Source of the DNA: Frondihabitans peucedani
Lineage (GTDB): Bacteria; Actinomycetota; Actinomycetes; Actinomycetales; Microbacteriaceae
Length of the DNA: 64,000 nt
Direction: 5' to 3'
Assembly: GCF_039537585.1 (NCBI RefSeq)
Contig: NZ_BAABAU010000004.1
Location: 124,001-188,000 of the forward strand
A program made the position numbers and the translations under genes. Positions 1-7,113 of this stretch are shown here, piece by piece. Position 1 is the first letter of the stretch, and each line of letters starts with the position of its first letter. Below the pieces are notes generated by a model. That model saw nothing but the letters and a program-made list of their open reading frames with translations. It was not told the origin of the DNA and did not search any database.

Positions 1-39
1 GACCAGCTTGCCCCCGGGGACCTTGTATTCACCGTGCAT
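1..39 (-). CDS. N-terminal 13 codons of a lipoate-protein-ligase-like gene (partial)
   Basis: The minus strand opens with ATG at 39 and reads MHGEYKVPGGKLV before the window ends. From memory, this start resembles the small actinobacterial proteins annotated as the lipoate-protein ligase A family, which begin with an HGEYKVPGGKLV-like stretch. Only 13 residues are visible, so the assignment rests on that match alone. The gene reads out of the window and lies downstream, on the same strand, of the lipase-like gene, with the large inverted repeat at 90-149 between them. Confidence 0.45.
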   Translation of the reverse strand, partial: MHGEYKVPGGKLV

Positions 40-89
40 GGGGTCAGCCTACGACCGGCCGCCGACGGCCGAGGGGCTCTCGCCGCGCG

Positions 90-149
90 GAGTACGTTCT
101 GACGTCGGAAGTACGGTCTGGATCGTACTTCCGACGTCAGAACGTACTC
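90..149. terminator. 25-bp perfect inverted repeat between two minus-strand genes
   Basis: Positions 90-114 and 125-149 are exact reverse complements (25 of 25 bases) around a 10-nt loop. Each arm is framed by GTAC and contains a near-palindrome centred on GACGTC. It lies after the stop of the minus-strand hydrolase gene and about 50 nt before the next minus-strand start. A transcription terminator is the simplest reading, but there is no T-tract on either side, and the nested symmetry would also fit a protein-binding site. Confidence 0.6.
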
Positions 150-165
150 GGGCGGCACCGCCGGG

Positions 166-210
166 CGGCTAGGCGACGGGCGGCTAGGCGACGGGCTGTT
201 AGGCGGCAGG
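166..210. repeat. 15-bp tandem repeat over the hydrolase stop codon
   Basis: CGGCTAGGCGACGGG occurs twice in exact tandem (166-180 and 181-195), followed by a degenerate third copy to 210. The unit is five codons long in the frame of the minus-strand hydrolase, and each copy carries an in-frame stop (TAG, TAG, then the used TAA at 199-201). It looks like a local duplication at the gene's 3' end. Confidence 0.6.
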
Positions 211-1071
211 GTATCGGCTGTCGAGCCAGTCGACGAGGTCGGCCATGACCTCCTCGCGGTTCGTCTCGTTGAAGACCTCGTGCCGAGCGCCGTCGTAGAC
301 GATGAGCTCGACGTCGGTGAGGCGGCTGCGGTTCAGGTAGGCGTGGGCGAGCTTCTCGGCGCTGGCCGTGCCGCCGAGCGGATCGTCGCTGCCGACCTGG
401 ATGAGCAGCGGCAGGTCGCGCGCGAGCTTCTTCGCCGGCCGCCCGTAGAGCCGCAGCGCGTCGCGCAGCCCGAAGAGCTTGAGCACGCTGGCCTCGACGA
501 CCAACGGGTCGACGGCCATGGCAGCGGCGATCGCAGGATCGCGGCTCAGCCACTCGAACCCGGTGGTCCCGAGGTGGGCGTGCCGCTTGTTGAGGTCGCC
601 GCCGTTCATGGTCCGCGGAGTTCGGAGCGCCGTCCCGGTCAGGACCACCCCGTCGAAGTCGTCGGCGTGGGCATCGACCAGGATCTGCGCCATGAGCGAC
701 CCCCAGGAGTGACCGAGCAGGATCACGGGGACCCCGTCCGCCTCCTCGCGGATCAGCCCCGTGAGCTGTCGGATCGCGTCCATCGTCGCGCGGAGGCCGC
801 CGGGACCGAGGTGGCCGAGCATCCTGCTGCCCTCGCCCCACTGCCCGACGCCGGTCTGGCCGTGCCCGCGGTGGTCGTCGGCGTAGACGCTGTAGCCGGC
901 CCGGACCAGGTGGTTCGCGAGCTCCTCGTAGCGGAGGGCGTACTCGCCGACGCCGTGCGCGATCTGGACGACGCCGCGCGGCTTCGCCGCCTTCCAGGCG
1001 TAGTAGTGGATGGTCACGCCGTGGGCGTCGACGAACTCGTAGTCGCCGCGCGCGGCCTCGAAGGTGGGCAC
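199..1071 (-). CDS. alpha/beta hydrolase, monoacylglycerol lipase / lysophospholipase type
   Basis: This 290-residue protein has the alpha/beta-hydrolase layout of the lysophospholipase (Hydrolase_4) family. An HGVGEY oxyanion region lies near residues 40-45, the nucleophile elbow GHSWGS puts the catalytic serine near residue 122, an acidic residue sits near 229-230, and the catalytic histidine is in ARHEVFNE near 264. No signal peptide or membrane segment is seen, so it is probably a cytosolic carboxylester hydrolase; the substrate is unknown. It starts at GTG 1071, six bases after a CAGACT box, and there is no Shine-Dalgarno sequence, so its mRNA may be leaderless. The 15-bp repeat overlaps its end. 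Confidence 0.8.
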   Translation of the reverse strand: MPTFEAARGDYEFVDAHGVTIHYYAWKAAKPRGVVQIAHGVGEYALRYEELANHLVRAGYSVYADDHRGHGQTGVGQWGEGSRMLGHLGPGGLRATMDAIRQLTGLIREEADGVPVILLGHSWGSLMAQILVDAHADDFDGVVLTGTALRTPRTMNGGDLNKRHAHLGTTGFEWLSRDPAIAAAMAVDPLVVEASVLKLFGLRDALRLYGRPAKKLARDLPLLIQVGSDDPLGGTASAEKLAHAYLNRSRLTDVELIVYDGARHEVFNETNREEVMADLVDWLDSRYPAA

Positions 1072-1124
1072 GGCGTCAGTCTGCCAGGCGGGGTGCCGTG
1101 GCGGGAGTGCCTGTGCGGCAGCCC

Positions 1125-1877
1125 TCAGTGCGCGGAGTACCCGCCGTCGACGAGGTGGTACGAGCCCGTGATGAACGACGCCTCGTCGCTCAGGAGGAAC
1201 AACACCAGCGCCGCGACCTCGTCGGACGTGCCGAGGCGGCCGGTGGCGTGCTGCGCCTCGAGGCCCGCGAGCGCGTCGGCGTCGAGCGACGACCGGACGA
1301 GCGGGGTGTCGATGAAGCCGGGGCCGACCGCGTTCGTGCGGACGCCCTGCTTGGAGTACTCGAGCGCCGCGACCTTGGTCAGCCCGACGAGCGCGTGCTT
1401 CGATGCGACGTAGGCGGCGTTCTGCGCGATGCCGACCGACCCGAGGACCGAGCTCATGTTTACGATCGCTCCGCCGCCCGCGGCGACGAGGGCCGGGAGC
1501 TGATAGCGGAGCCCGTAGAAGACGCCGCTGAGGTCGACGCCGACGACGCGGTCCCAGGCGGCGACGTCGTAGTCGCCGATCCTGGCCGGCGCCGCGCCGA
1601 TGCCCGCGTTGTTGACGGCGAGGTGGAGCGCGCCGTAGGTGGAGACCGCGAAGTCGACGGCCTTCTCGCTGTCGGCGGCGATCGCCGTGTTGCCGGCGAA
1701 GGCGGCTGCGGTGCCGCCGGCGGCTGCGATCTCGTCGACGACGCGGGTGGCCGCGTCGAGCGCGATGTCGGTGACGATGACCGAGGCGCCCTCTGCGGCG
1801 AGCGCCTTGGAGACGGCCTCCCCGATGCCGGAGCCTCCGCCGGTGACGATCGCGACCCTGTTCTCGAACCTGCCCAT
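1125..1877 (-). CDS. short-chain dehydrogenase/reductase (SDR)
   Basis: A classical SDR of 250 residues: the cofactor loop TGGGSGIG is at residues 12-19, NNAG at 89-92, the catalytic serine near 142, and YVASK puts Tyr156 and Lys160 in place. The end VDGGYSAH is typical of 3-oxoacyl-ACP-reductase-like SDRs. The substrate cannot be told. I chose ATG 1877 (MGRFENR) because AGAAGGG lies just upstream and the fold begins at once; longer ORF starts add only basic non-conserved residues. It is divergent from a MarR gene, and the palindrome between them suggests MarR control. Confidence 0.85.
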   Translation of the reverse strand: MGRFENRVAIVTGGGSGIGEAVSKALAAEGASVIVTDIALDAATRVVDEIAAAGGTAAAFAGNTAIAADSEKAVDFAVSTYGALHLAVNNAGIGAAPARIGDYDVAAWDRVVGVDLSGVFYGLRYQLPALVAAGGGAIVNMSSVLGSVGIAQNAAYVASKHALVGLTKVAALEYSKQGVRTNAVGPGFIDTPLVRSSLDADALAGLEAQHATGRLGTSDEVAALVLFLLSDEASFITGSYHLVDGGYSAH

Positions 1878-1940
1878 GGTGATCCTGCGCCCTTCTCTAC
1901 ACGACACTCGTTGTCTAACCGACACGATACGCCCTACCGG

Positions 1941-1977
1941 TTTAGTTAGCAAAGCTAATTTGTTAGGCTAATGACCG
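1941..1977. promoter_or_regulatory. MarR operator and promoter region between the SDR and MarR genes
   Basis: TTAGCAAAGCTAA at 1946-1958 is a 13-bp palindrome in an AT-rich patch of an otherwise GC-rich region. TAGGCT at 1964-1969 is a good -10 element and ends eight bases before the MarR ATG at 1978, implying a leaderless MarR transcript. A second TTAG...CTAA-like half overlaps that -10 box. This is the arrangement expected for autorepression by the adjacent MarR protein, with possible joint control of the divergent SDR; binding is inferred, not shown. Confidence 0.55.
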
Positions 1978-2439
1978 ATGACAGACACCAGAGACGCCGC
2001 TCCACCCGTCAGCCGCACCGTCGCCCACGCTCAGCTTGCTACCGATGTACGCCAGGGGGTGCTCCGTCTCTCCCGGCGACTCCGCCAGCAGAAGGCCGAC
2101 ACCGGCGTCAGCGACGCGCAGATGGCGGCGCTCGGCTTCCTGCTCCAGCACGAGCCGCTGACGATCGGCGCGCTGAGCGAGCACGAGGGAGTCACTCCCC
2201 CGTCGATGAACCGCACCATCAACGCCCTCGTCGACCTCGGCTACGTCGAGCGCGGCACGGACGCCGACGACCGCCGCAAGGTGGTCCTCCGCACGACGAC
2301 CGCGGGCGCGAGCTTCGTGCTCGAGACGAGGCGGCGCCGCGACGAGTGGCTGGTGCCGCGGCTGGCACGGCTGACGGCCGACGAGCGCCGCACGCTGGCC
2401 GAGGCGACCGTGATCCTGCGCGAACTGGGCCGCTCGTGA
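1978..2439 (+). CDS. MarR-family transcriptional regulator
   Basis: A 153-residue winged-helix regulator. The HTH and wing read LTIGALSEHEGVTPPSMNR followed by LVDLGYVERG and DADDRRKVVLR, which is the MarR recognition helix and beta-wing signature. It starts at ATG 1978 directly behind a -10 box. Its stop codon overlaps the start of the MFS pump gene (GTGA), so the two are translationally coupled. This is a usual arrangement for a ligand-responsive repressor of an efflux pump, and the divergent SDR may belong to the same regulon. Confidence 0.88.
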   Translation: MTDTRDAAPPVSRTVAHAQLATDVRQGVLRLSRRLRQQKADTGVSDAQMAALGFLLQHEPLTIGALSEHEGVTPPSMNRTINALVDLGYVERGTDADDRRKVVLRTTTAGASFVLETRRRRDEWLVPRLARLTADERRTLAEATVILRELGRS

Positions 2440-3770
2440 GCGCCACGTTCCGGAGCCTCAGCGTCTTCAACTACCGCCTCTGGTTCGGCGGCGCACTGGT
2501 GTCGAACACGGGCACCTGGATGCAGTCGACCGCGCAAGACTGGGTCGTCCTCACCCAGCTGACCGACCACAACGCCACCGCGCTCGGCGTGACGATGGCA
2601 CTGCAGTTCCTGCCGCCGATCCTGATGATCCCGATCACCGGCCTCATCGCCGACCGATACGACCGGCGCAGGATGCTCATGCTCACCCAGGCGACGCTCG
2701 GCACCCTCGGTCTCGCCCTCGGTCTCCTGGTGGTGACCGGTGTCGTCCAGCTGTGGATGGTGTGGGGCTTCGCCCTCCTCCTCGGCATCGTCCAGGCGGT
2801 CGACGCCCCCATCCGGCAGAGCTTCGTCTCGGAGCTGGTGCCGCCGGCGCAGCTCTCGAACGCCGTGTCGCTCAACTCGGCGTCGTTCAACGGCGCGCGC
2901 CTCATCGGCCCCGCGGTGGCGGGCGTCCTGATCGCGGGCGTCGGGTCGGGCTGGGTCTTCCTGATCAACGCGGCCTCGTTCGCGGCCGTCCTGGCGTCCC
3001 TGCGGTTCATCCGCGTGAGCGAGCTGCAGTTCAAGCCGAAGGTGGTGCGGGCCAAGGGGCAGATCCGCGAGGGCTTCCGCTACGTGAAGGGGCGGCCCGA
3101 TCTCGTCGTGGTGTTCGTGATGATCTTCATCATCGGCACCTTCGGCATGAACTTCCCGATCTTCACCTCGACCATGGCGACGCAGGCGTTCGGGGTCGGC
3201 GCCGACGGCTTCGGGCTCCTCACCAGCGCGGTCGCGGTCGGCTCGCTGACCGGGGCTCTGCTGTCGGCGAGGCGCGAGCGTCCGCGCATGCGCATCCTGG
3301 TCCTGGCCTCGATCTCGTTCGGCGTCACCTGCGCGGTCGCAGCCCTCATGCCCACCTACTGGAGCTTCGCCGCCGTCCTCGTCGCCGTGGGCCTGTCGTC
3401 GATCACCCTGATGACCACGGCCAACGGAACCGTCCAGCTCGGCGCCGCCCCTCAGATGCGCGGCCGAGTCATGGCGCTCTACATGGCGATCTTCACCGGC
3501 GGAACCCCGATCGGCGCACCCATCGTGGGCTGGGTGGCCAACACGTTCGGCCCGCGTGAGGCGATCGGGGTCGGCTCGGCCGCCGGCTTCGCTGCGGCCG
3601 CGGTGGCCATCGCCTGGCTGATCCGCCGGCAGCACCTCCGGCTCCGCCACGACGCCGGCCTGCACTTCCGGGTGCGGCACGACGGCGACGGGATGCCGCC
3701 GACCGGTCGGATCGAGCTGCCGACGCAGGGCGCCGTCCTCGAGGCAGACGCGGCGCACAGCACGCGATAG
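2436..3770 (+). CDS. MFS transporter, MFS_3 / EntS-like exporter
   Basis: This is a 444-residue membrane protein with about 12 hydrophobic segments. It starts VSATFRSLSVFNYRLWFGGA, like proteins of the MFS_3 (transmembrane secretion effector) family, and keeps GLIADRYDRRRMLM, the loop 2-3 motif of the major facilitator superfamily. GTG 2436 overlaps the MarR stop by four bases, so it is the second gene of a two-gene operon. The likely role is efflux of a small compound sensed by the MarR protein. The C-terminal 40 residues are hydrophilic and His/Arg-rich. Confidence 0.85.
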   Translation: MSATFRSLSVFNYRLWFGGALVSNTGTWMQSTAQDWVVLTQLTDHNATALGVTMALQFLPPILMIPITGLIADRYDRRRMLMLTQATLGTLGLALGLLVVTGVVQLWMVWGFALLLGIVQAVDAPIRQSFVSELVPPAQLSNAVSLNSASFNGARLIGPAVAGVLIAGVGSGWVFLINAASFAAVLASLRFIRVSELQFKPKVVRAKGQIREGFRYVKGRPDLVVVFVMIFIIGTFGMNFPIFTSTMATQAFGVGADGFGLLTSAVAVGSLTGALLSARRERPRMRILVLASISFGVTCAVAALMPTYWSFAAVLVAVGLSSITLMTTANGTVQLGAAPQMRGRVMALYMAIFTGGTPIGAPIVGWVANTFGPREAIGVGSAAGFAAAAVAIAWLIRRQHLRLRHDAGLHFRVRHDGDGMPPTGRIELPTQGAVLEADAAHSTR

Positions 3771-3838
3771 CCGCGCCGTGCTGAAACCGTGACCTCGAGG
3801 GGCTTCCGCGGCCGATCGGGCCTGACTACAGTGCTGGC

Positions 3839-3946
3839 ATGACGGACGCTCACGTCATGGTCGGCCGATCGTCGGCGACTCCCCTCGAGCGGGCAGACGG
3901 TCGCGAAGGAGCGGCACCATGCGGAGACACACAGCAGCCACCGTGA
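3839..3946 (+). CDS. possible leaderless 35-codon upstream ORF
   Basis: ATG 3839 lies six bases after TACAGT (3827-3832), the same geometry as many leaderless starts in this window. The ORF encodes 35 residues with no recognisable motif and ends at TGA 3946, inside the start of the next gene (ATG 3919) in another frame. If the -10 box is right, this ORF would be the first to be translated on the mRNA. It may be a short regulatory ORF or only the transcript start region. Confidence 0.3.
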   Translation: MTDAHVMVGRSSATPLERADGREGAAPCGDTQQPP

Positions 3947-4323
3947 CAGCCGGCGTCGCCGTCCTGGCCGGGATCTCGACGACCCTCTGGGCAGGGACGA
4001 GGCTCGGGCTGGCCGACTTCACGGCGCCCGGCGGCGTCCAGGCGGTCGGCATCAGCCCGGGGCGCCTCGACGTCGGCCACCTCGACTTCACCGTGGCCGT
4101 GCTCCTCCTGGTCGGTCTCGCCCTGCTGCTGATGGGGCTGATCCTGCTGCTCGCGACGGTCGCCGACTACTGGATGGACTCGCAGGATCGCCGCGACGCC
4201 CAGTACGCCGCCCGCCGACGGCGCCTCCAGGCCGACCGGCAGAGGCTCGAGGCCGACCGCCACCGCCTCGCCGCCAGCGTCGCGGAGACCCGCCCCGACA
4301 CCTCGCACCGCATCGCGCACTGA
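3919..4323 (+). CDS. small two-helix membrane protein with a charged C-terminal helix
   Basis: No family is recognised. The 134-residue product has a hydrophobic segment near residues 8-26, a linker, a strong one near 56-80 (VAVLLLVGLALLLMGLILLL), then a very basic Arg/Gln/Asp-rich stretch with RLQADRQRLEADRHRL heptad-like repeats that should form a cytoplasmic coiled coil. AAGGAG at about 3906 supports ATG 3919. It is monocistronic between the MFS gene and the GH114-like lipoprotein gene. One octamer GCAGGATC is at 4182. Confidence 0.65.
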   Translation: MRRHTAATVTAGVAVLAGISTTLWAGTRLGLADFTAPGGVQAVGISPGRLDVGHLDFTVAVLLLVGLALLLMGLILLLATVADYWMDSQDRRDAQYAARRRRLQADRQRLEADRHRLAASVAETRPDTSHRIAH

Positions 4324-4379
4324 GCGCGCCACCCGCTTGCGGGGCAGTCGCCCGGCGGACGCCCCCGTAGGCTTCGAGC

Positions 4380-5216
4380 ATGAGAACCACGGCCGCCCCC
4401 TTCCTCGCAGCGGTCGCCGCCGTCCTCTCGATCGGTCTCGTCGGCTGCGCGGGCGCAGGATCGGGCACTCCGTCCGCGGCCCGGGCCGACAGCGCCGCCG
4501 TGACCCTCCCGCCCACCACCGGCGGCTTCGACTACCAGCTGGGCGGCGGCTACACCCCGCCCCGCGGCACGACCGTCGTCACCCGCGACAGCACCGACAC
4601 GCCCGCGAAGAGCGTCTACTCGATCTGCTACGTGAACGGATTCCAGACGCAGCCGGGCGCCTCCTGGCCGAGCGACCTCATCCTGCACACCGCCTCCGGC
4701 GCACCGCTCGTCGACCCGGGCTGGCCCGACGAGCACATCATCGACGTCTCCACCGCCGCGAAGCGAACGCGAGCGGCGGCCAGGATCGGCACCACCATCG
4801 CTTCGTGCGCGAAGAAGGGCTTCCGCGCGGTCGAGTTCGACAACCTCGACTCGTACTCGCGATCGAAGAAGGCCCTGACGCTGGCCGAGAACGTCGCGTT
4901 CGCGAAGCTCCTCGTGGGTCGAGCGCACACCGCGGGGCTCGCCGCCTCGCAGAAGAACACGGCCGAGCTGGCGAAGCGCGGCCACGACGAGATCGGCTTC
5001 GACTTCGTCACCGCCGAGGAGTGCGACACCTACTCGGAGTGCGCCGTCTTCACGAAGGCGTACGGCAAGCGCGTCTACGACATCGAGTACACCGACGACC
5101 TCCGCGGGACGTTCCACGCGGTGTGCGCGCGCACGGCGACGCCGAAGCTCACGATCCTGCGCGACCGCGACCTCGTCACCCCGCGCTCGAAGGCGTACGT
5201 CTACCAGCGCTGCTGA
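4380..5216 (+). CDS. GH114-like lipoprotein (endo-alpha-1,4-polygalactosaminidase family)
   Basis: The 278-residue product begins with a type II signal peptide: a hydrophobic core followed by the lipobox LVGC near residues 19-22, so it should be a cell-surface lipoprotein. The mature part matches the TIM-barrel glycoside-hydrolase 114 family as I remember it: FDYQLGGGYTPP, YSICYVNGFQTQPG, the WPDE and D-V-S loop, and FRAVEFDNLDSY with candidate catalytic acids. It probably cleaves alpha-galactosaminide-type polysaccharide, but the substrate is inferred. TAGGCT at 4368-4373 lies six bases before ATG 4380, indicating a leaderless mRNA. A convergent terminator follows. Confidence 0.75.
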   Translation: MRTTAAPFLAAVAAVLSIGLVGCAGAGSGTPSAARADSAAVTLPPTTGGFDYQLGGGYTPPRGTTVVTRDSTDTPAKSVYSICYVNGFQTQPGASWPSDLILHTASGAPLVDPGWPDEHIIDVSTAAKRTRAAARIGTTIASCAKKGFRAVEFDNLDSYSRSKKALTLAENVAFAKLLVGRAHTAGLAASQKNTAELAKRGHDEIGFDFVTAEECDTYSECAVFTKAYGKRVYDIEYTDDLRGTFHAVCARTATPKLTILRDRDLVTPRSKAYVYQRC

Positions 5217-5272
5217 CCGCGCCCTGCCCTGTCCTGCCCTGCCCTGTGCGGCGAACCCGGGCTGCCGCGCAC

Positions 5273-5324
5273 CGTTGCGCGGACTACGCACCCCGCCGCG
5301 GCAGGGTGATGAGTCCGCGCAACG
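5273..5324. terminator. 13-bp inverted repeat between convergent genes
   Basis: CGTTGCGCGGACT (5273-5285) is repeated as its exact reverse complement at 5312-5324 with a 26-nt loop. It lies between the plus-strand GH114-like gene and the minus-strand transglutaminase gene, both ending here, so it can serve as a bidirectional terminator. No T-tract is present. Confidence 0.5.
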
Positions 5325-5341
5325 TCGGGCGGCAGCGCGCG

Positions 5342-6187
5342 CTACGCCTCGCGCGTGATCTCCACGGTGACGAACAGCTTCGACGTCCGCGATCCGCCGT
5401 ACACGCCCCGGAGCGGCGGCACGTCGTTGTAGTCGCGCCCGTGCCCCACGACGACGTGCCTCTCGCCGATGTCGATGAGGTTGGTCGGGTCGTAGCCGAC
5501 CCACGAGCCGCAGAAGTACTCGACCCACGCGTGCGACTCGCCGACGATCGTCTCGCCGAGCTCGGCCGCCGGCTTGGGGTGCAGGTAGCCGCTGACGTAG
5601 CGCGCGGGGATCCCGGCCGCCCGGAGCGCCCCGACGGTGATGTGCGCGATGTCCTGGCAGACACCGGCCTTGGCCTTCCAAGCGTCCTTCGCCGTCGACT
5701 TGACGTTGGTGACGCCGCGCAGGTACTGCACCTGGTCGCCGATCTCCTCGCAGATCCGGAGGGCCGCCTCGCACGGGGCCCCTGCTGCTCCGGCCGCCTC
5801 GCCCGCGAGCGCGTGCACTTCGGCGGGTGGTGCCGTGAGAGGTGTCTGCTCGAGCTGCTCGACGAACTCGGCGCGTCGCGCCGCGGTCTCGGCGAGGTGG
5901 TCCCAGCCGACATCGTGCTCGGGGTGGCGGCTGGTCCGCACCTCCACGAGCGACGTCGCGGTGAGCGCCAGCTGCTGGTGCGGCTGGAGCACCTCGAACG
6001 ACGACACCCGGGTGCCCCAGTAGTCGAGGTACTCGTGGGCGCCGGAGTTCGGCTCGATCCGGAGGTTCGACGAGAGCACGAACTGCGACTCCGTCGAGGC
6101 CGGCAGCATCCTCGCCTCGTTGTAGCTCGCCTTCGCCTCGCCCTCGTACTGGAAGCCCGTGACGTGCCGGATGCGGAGCCGGCTCAC
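5342..6187 (-). CDS. transglutaminase-like protein (third gene of the ATP-grasp operon)
   Basis: A 281-residue protein with the N-terminal beta domain found in bacterial transglutaminase-like proteins (RLRIRHVTGFQYEG), then a papain-like core. The catalytic triad is visible: Cys177 in AGVCQDIAH, His219 in GESHAWVEYF and Asp233 in GYDPTN. There is no signal peptide, so it acts in the cytoplasm. GTG 6187 overlaps the stop of the alpha-E gene (GTGA). With the two genes upstream it forms a conserved cluster of unproven function, proposed in comparative genomics to make or process a peptide-like product. It may be an amidase, peptidase or acyltransferase rather than a crosslinking enzyme. Confidence 0.85.
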   Translation of the reverse strand: MSRLRIRHVTGFQYEGEAKASYNEARMLPASTESQFVLSSNLRIEPNSGAHEYLDYWGTRVSSFEVLQPHQQLALTATSLVEVRTSRHPEHDVGWDHLAETAARRAEFVEQLEQTPLTAPPAEVHALAGEAAGAAGAPCEAALRICEEIGDQVQYLRGVTNVKSTAKDAWKAKAGVCQDIAHITVGALRAAGIPARYVSGYLHPKPAAELGETIVGESHAWVEYFCGSWVGYDPTNLIDIGERHVVVGHGRDYNDVPPLRGVYGGSRTSKLFVTVEITREA

Positions 6188-7113
6188 GAGCGCTCCCCCA
6201 CCCAGGTCGGGGCCGCCGACGTCGGGAAGTAGCGCTGCCGGATCGCCTCGGACGCCGCCGACGTCGCCGACTGCACGGCGTCCATGTGCGTGGGCAGGTC
6301 GTCGAGGATGTCGGTGATGGGCTTGTACTCGAGCTCGCTCCGCATCTGACCCAGGATCCGCACCCCCGCATCCGACGACGACGTCCTCGCGGTGTTCGGC
6401 TCGACCTCCCGGAGGCACGACTCGGCGCGCGAGATGGCGAACAGCACCGACCTCGGGAACAGCCGGTCGAGCAGCAGGAACTCCGCCGCGTTCCGGGCGC
6501 TCGGCACGCCGCGATAGGTGCGGAGATAGGCCTCGTACGCGCCGACCGAGCGCAGGATCGTCGTCCACGACGGCCCCGAGGCCTCCGTCAGCGTGCGCGT
6601 GGCCAGCAGCCGCGCGGTCATGTCGGCCCGCTCGATGCTGCGGCCGAGCGTGAAGAACTGCCACACCTCGTCGCGGCTCGTGGCCGACTCGATGATGCCG
6701 ACGGCGAGCGCCGACCGCTCGCGCACCCAGGCGAAGAACTCGCTGACCTTCTCGCTCGACACCTTGCGGGGCATCCTGGCCCTCGTCGTGTTGAGGCACT
6801 CCCAGAGCTCGGTCGAGACGATCTCGCGGGCCCGGCGGGCGTTCTCGCGCGCCGCCCCCAGCGAGTAGGCGATCGAGGCCGAGTTGTGGCGGTCCACCGC
6901 GAGCATCGAGAGGACGTCCGCGCGGGTCAGCTCCACGTCGTCGGGCGCGTCGCTGCCCATCACCGAGAGGAGGGAGCGGCAGGCGGCGTCCTCCTCGATC
7001 CACGGATCCTCGAGGAGGAGCTGCAGGTGGACGTCGAGGATGCGGGCCGTGCCGTCGGCCCGCTCGATGTACCGGCCGATCCAGAAGAGGCTCTCGGCGA
7101 TCCTGCTCAGCAT
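6184..7113 (-). CDS. alpha-E domain protein (DUF403)
   Basis: A 309-residue, almost fully helical protein. It begins MLSRIAESLFWIGRYIERAD, the hallmark of the DUF403 / alpha-E family, and repeats a similar motif in the middle (FTLGRSIERADMTAR near residue 160). No enzymatic residues have been established for this family. It starts at ATG 7113, overlapping the upstream ATP-grasp gene by seven bases, and its end overlaps the transglutaminase start. The three products are therefore probably made in fixed proportion, perhaps as a complex. Confidence 0.88.
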   Translation of the reverse strand: MLSRIAESLFWIGRYIERADGTARILDVHLQLLLEDPWIEEDAACRSLLSVMGSDAPDDVELTRADVLSMLAVDRHNSASIAYSLGAARENARRAREIVSTELWECLNTTRARMPRKVSSEKVSEFFAWVRERSALAVGIIESATSRDEVWQFFTLGRSIERADMTARLLATRTLTEASGPSWTTILRSVGAYEAYLRTYRGVPSARNAAEFLLLDRLFPRSVLFAISRAESCLREVEPNTARTSSSDAGVRILGQMRSELEYKPITDILDDLPTHMDAVQSATSAASEAIRQRYFPTSAAPTWVGERS

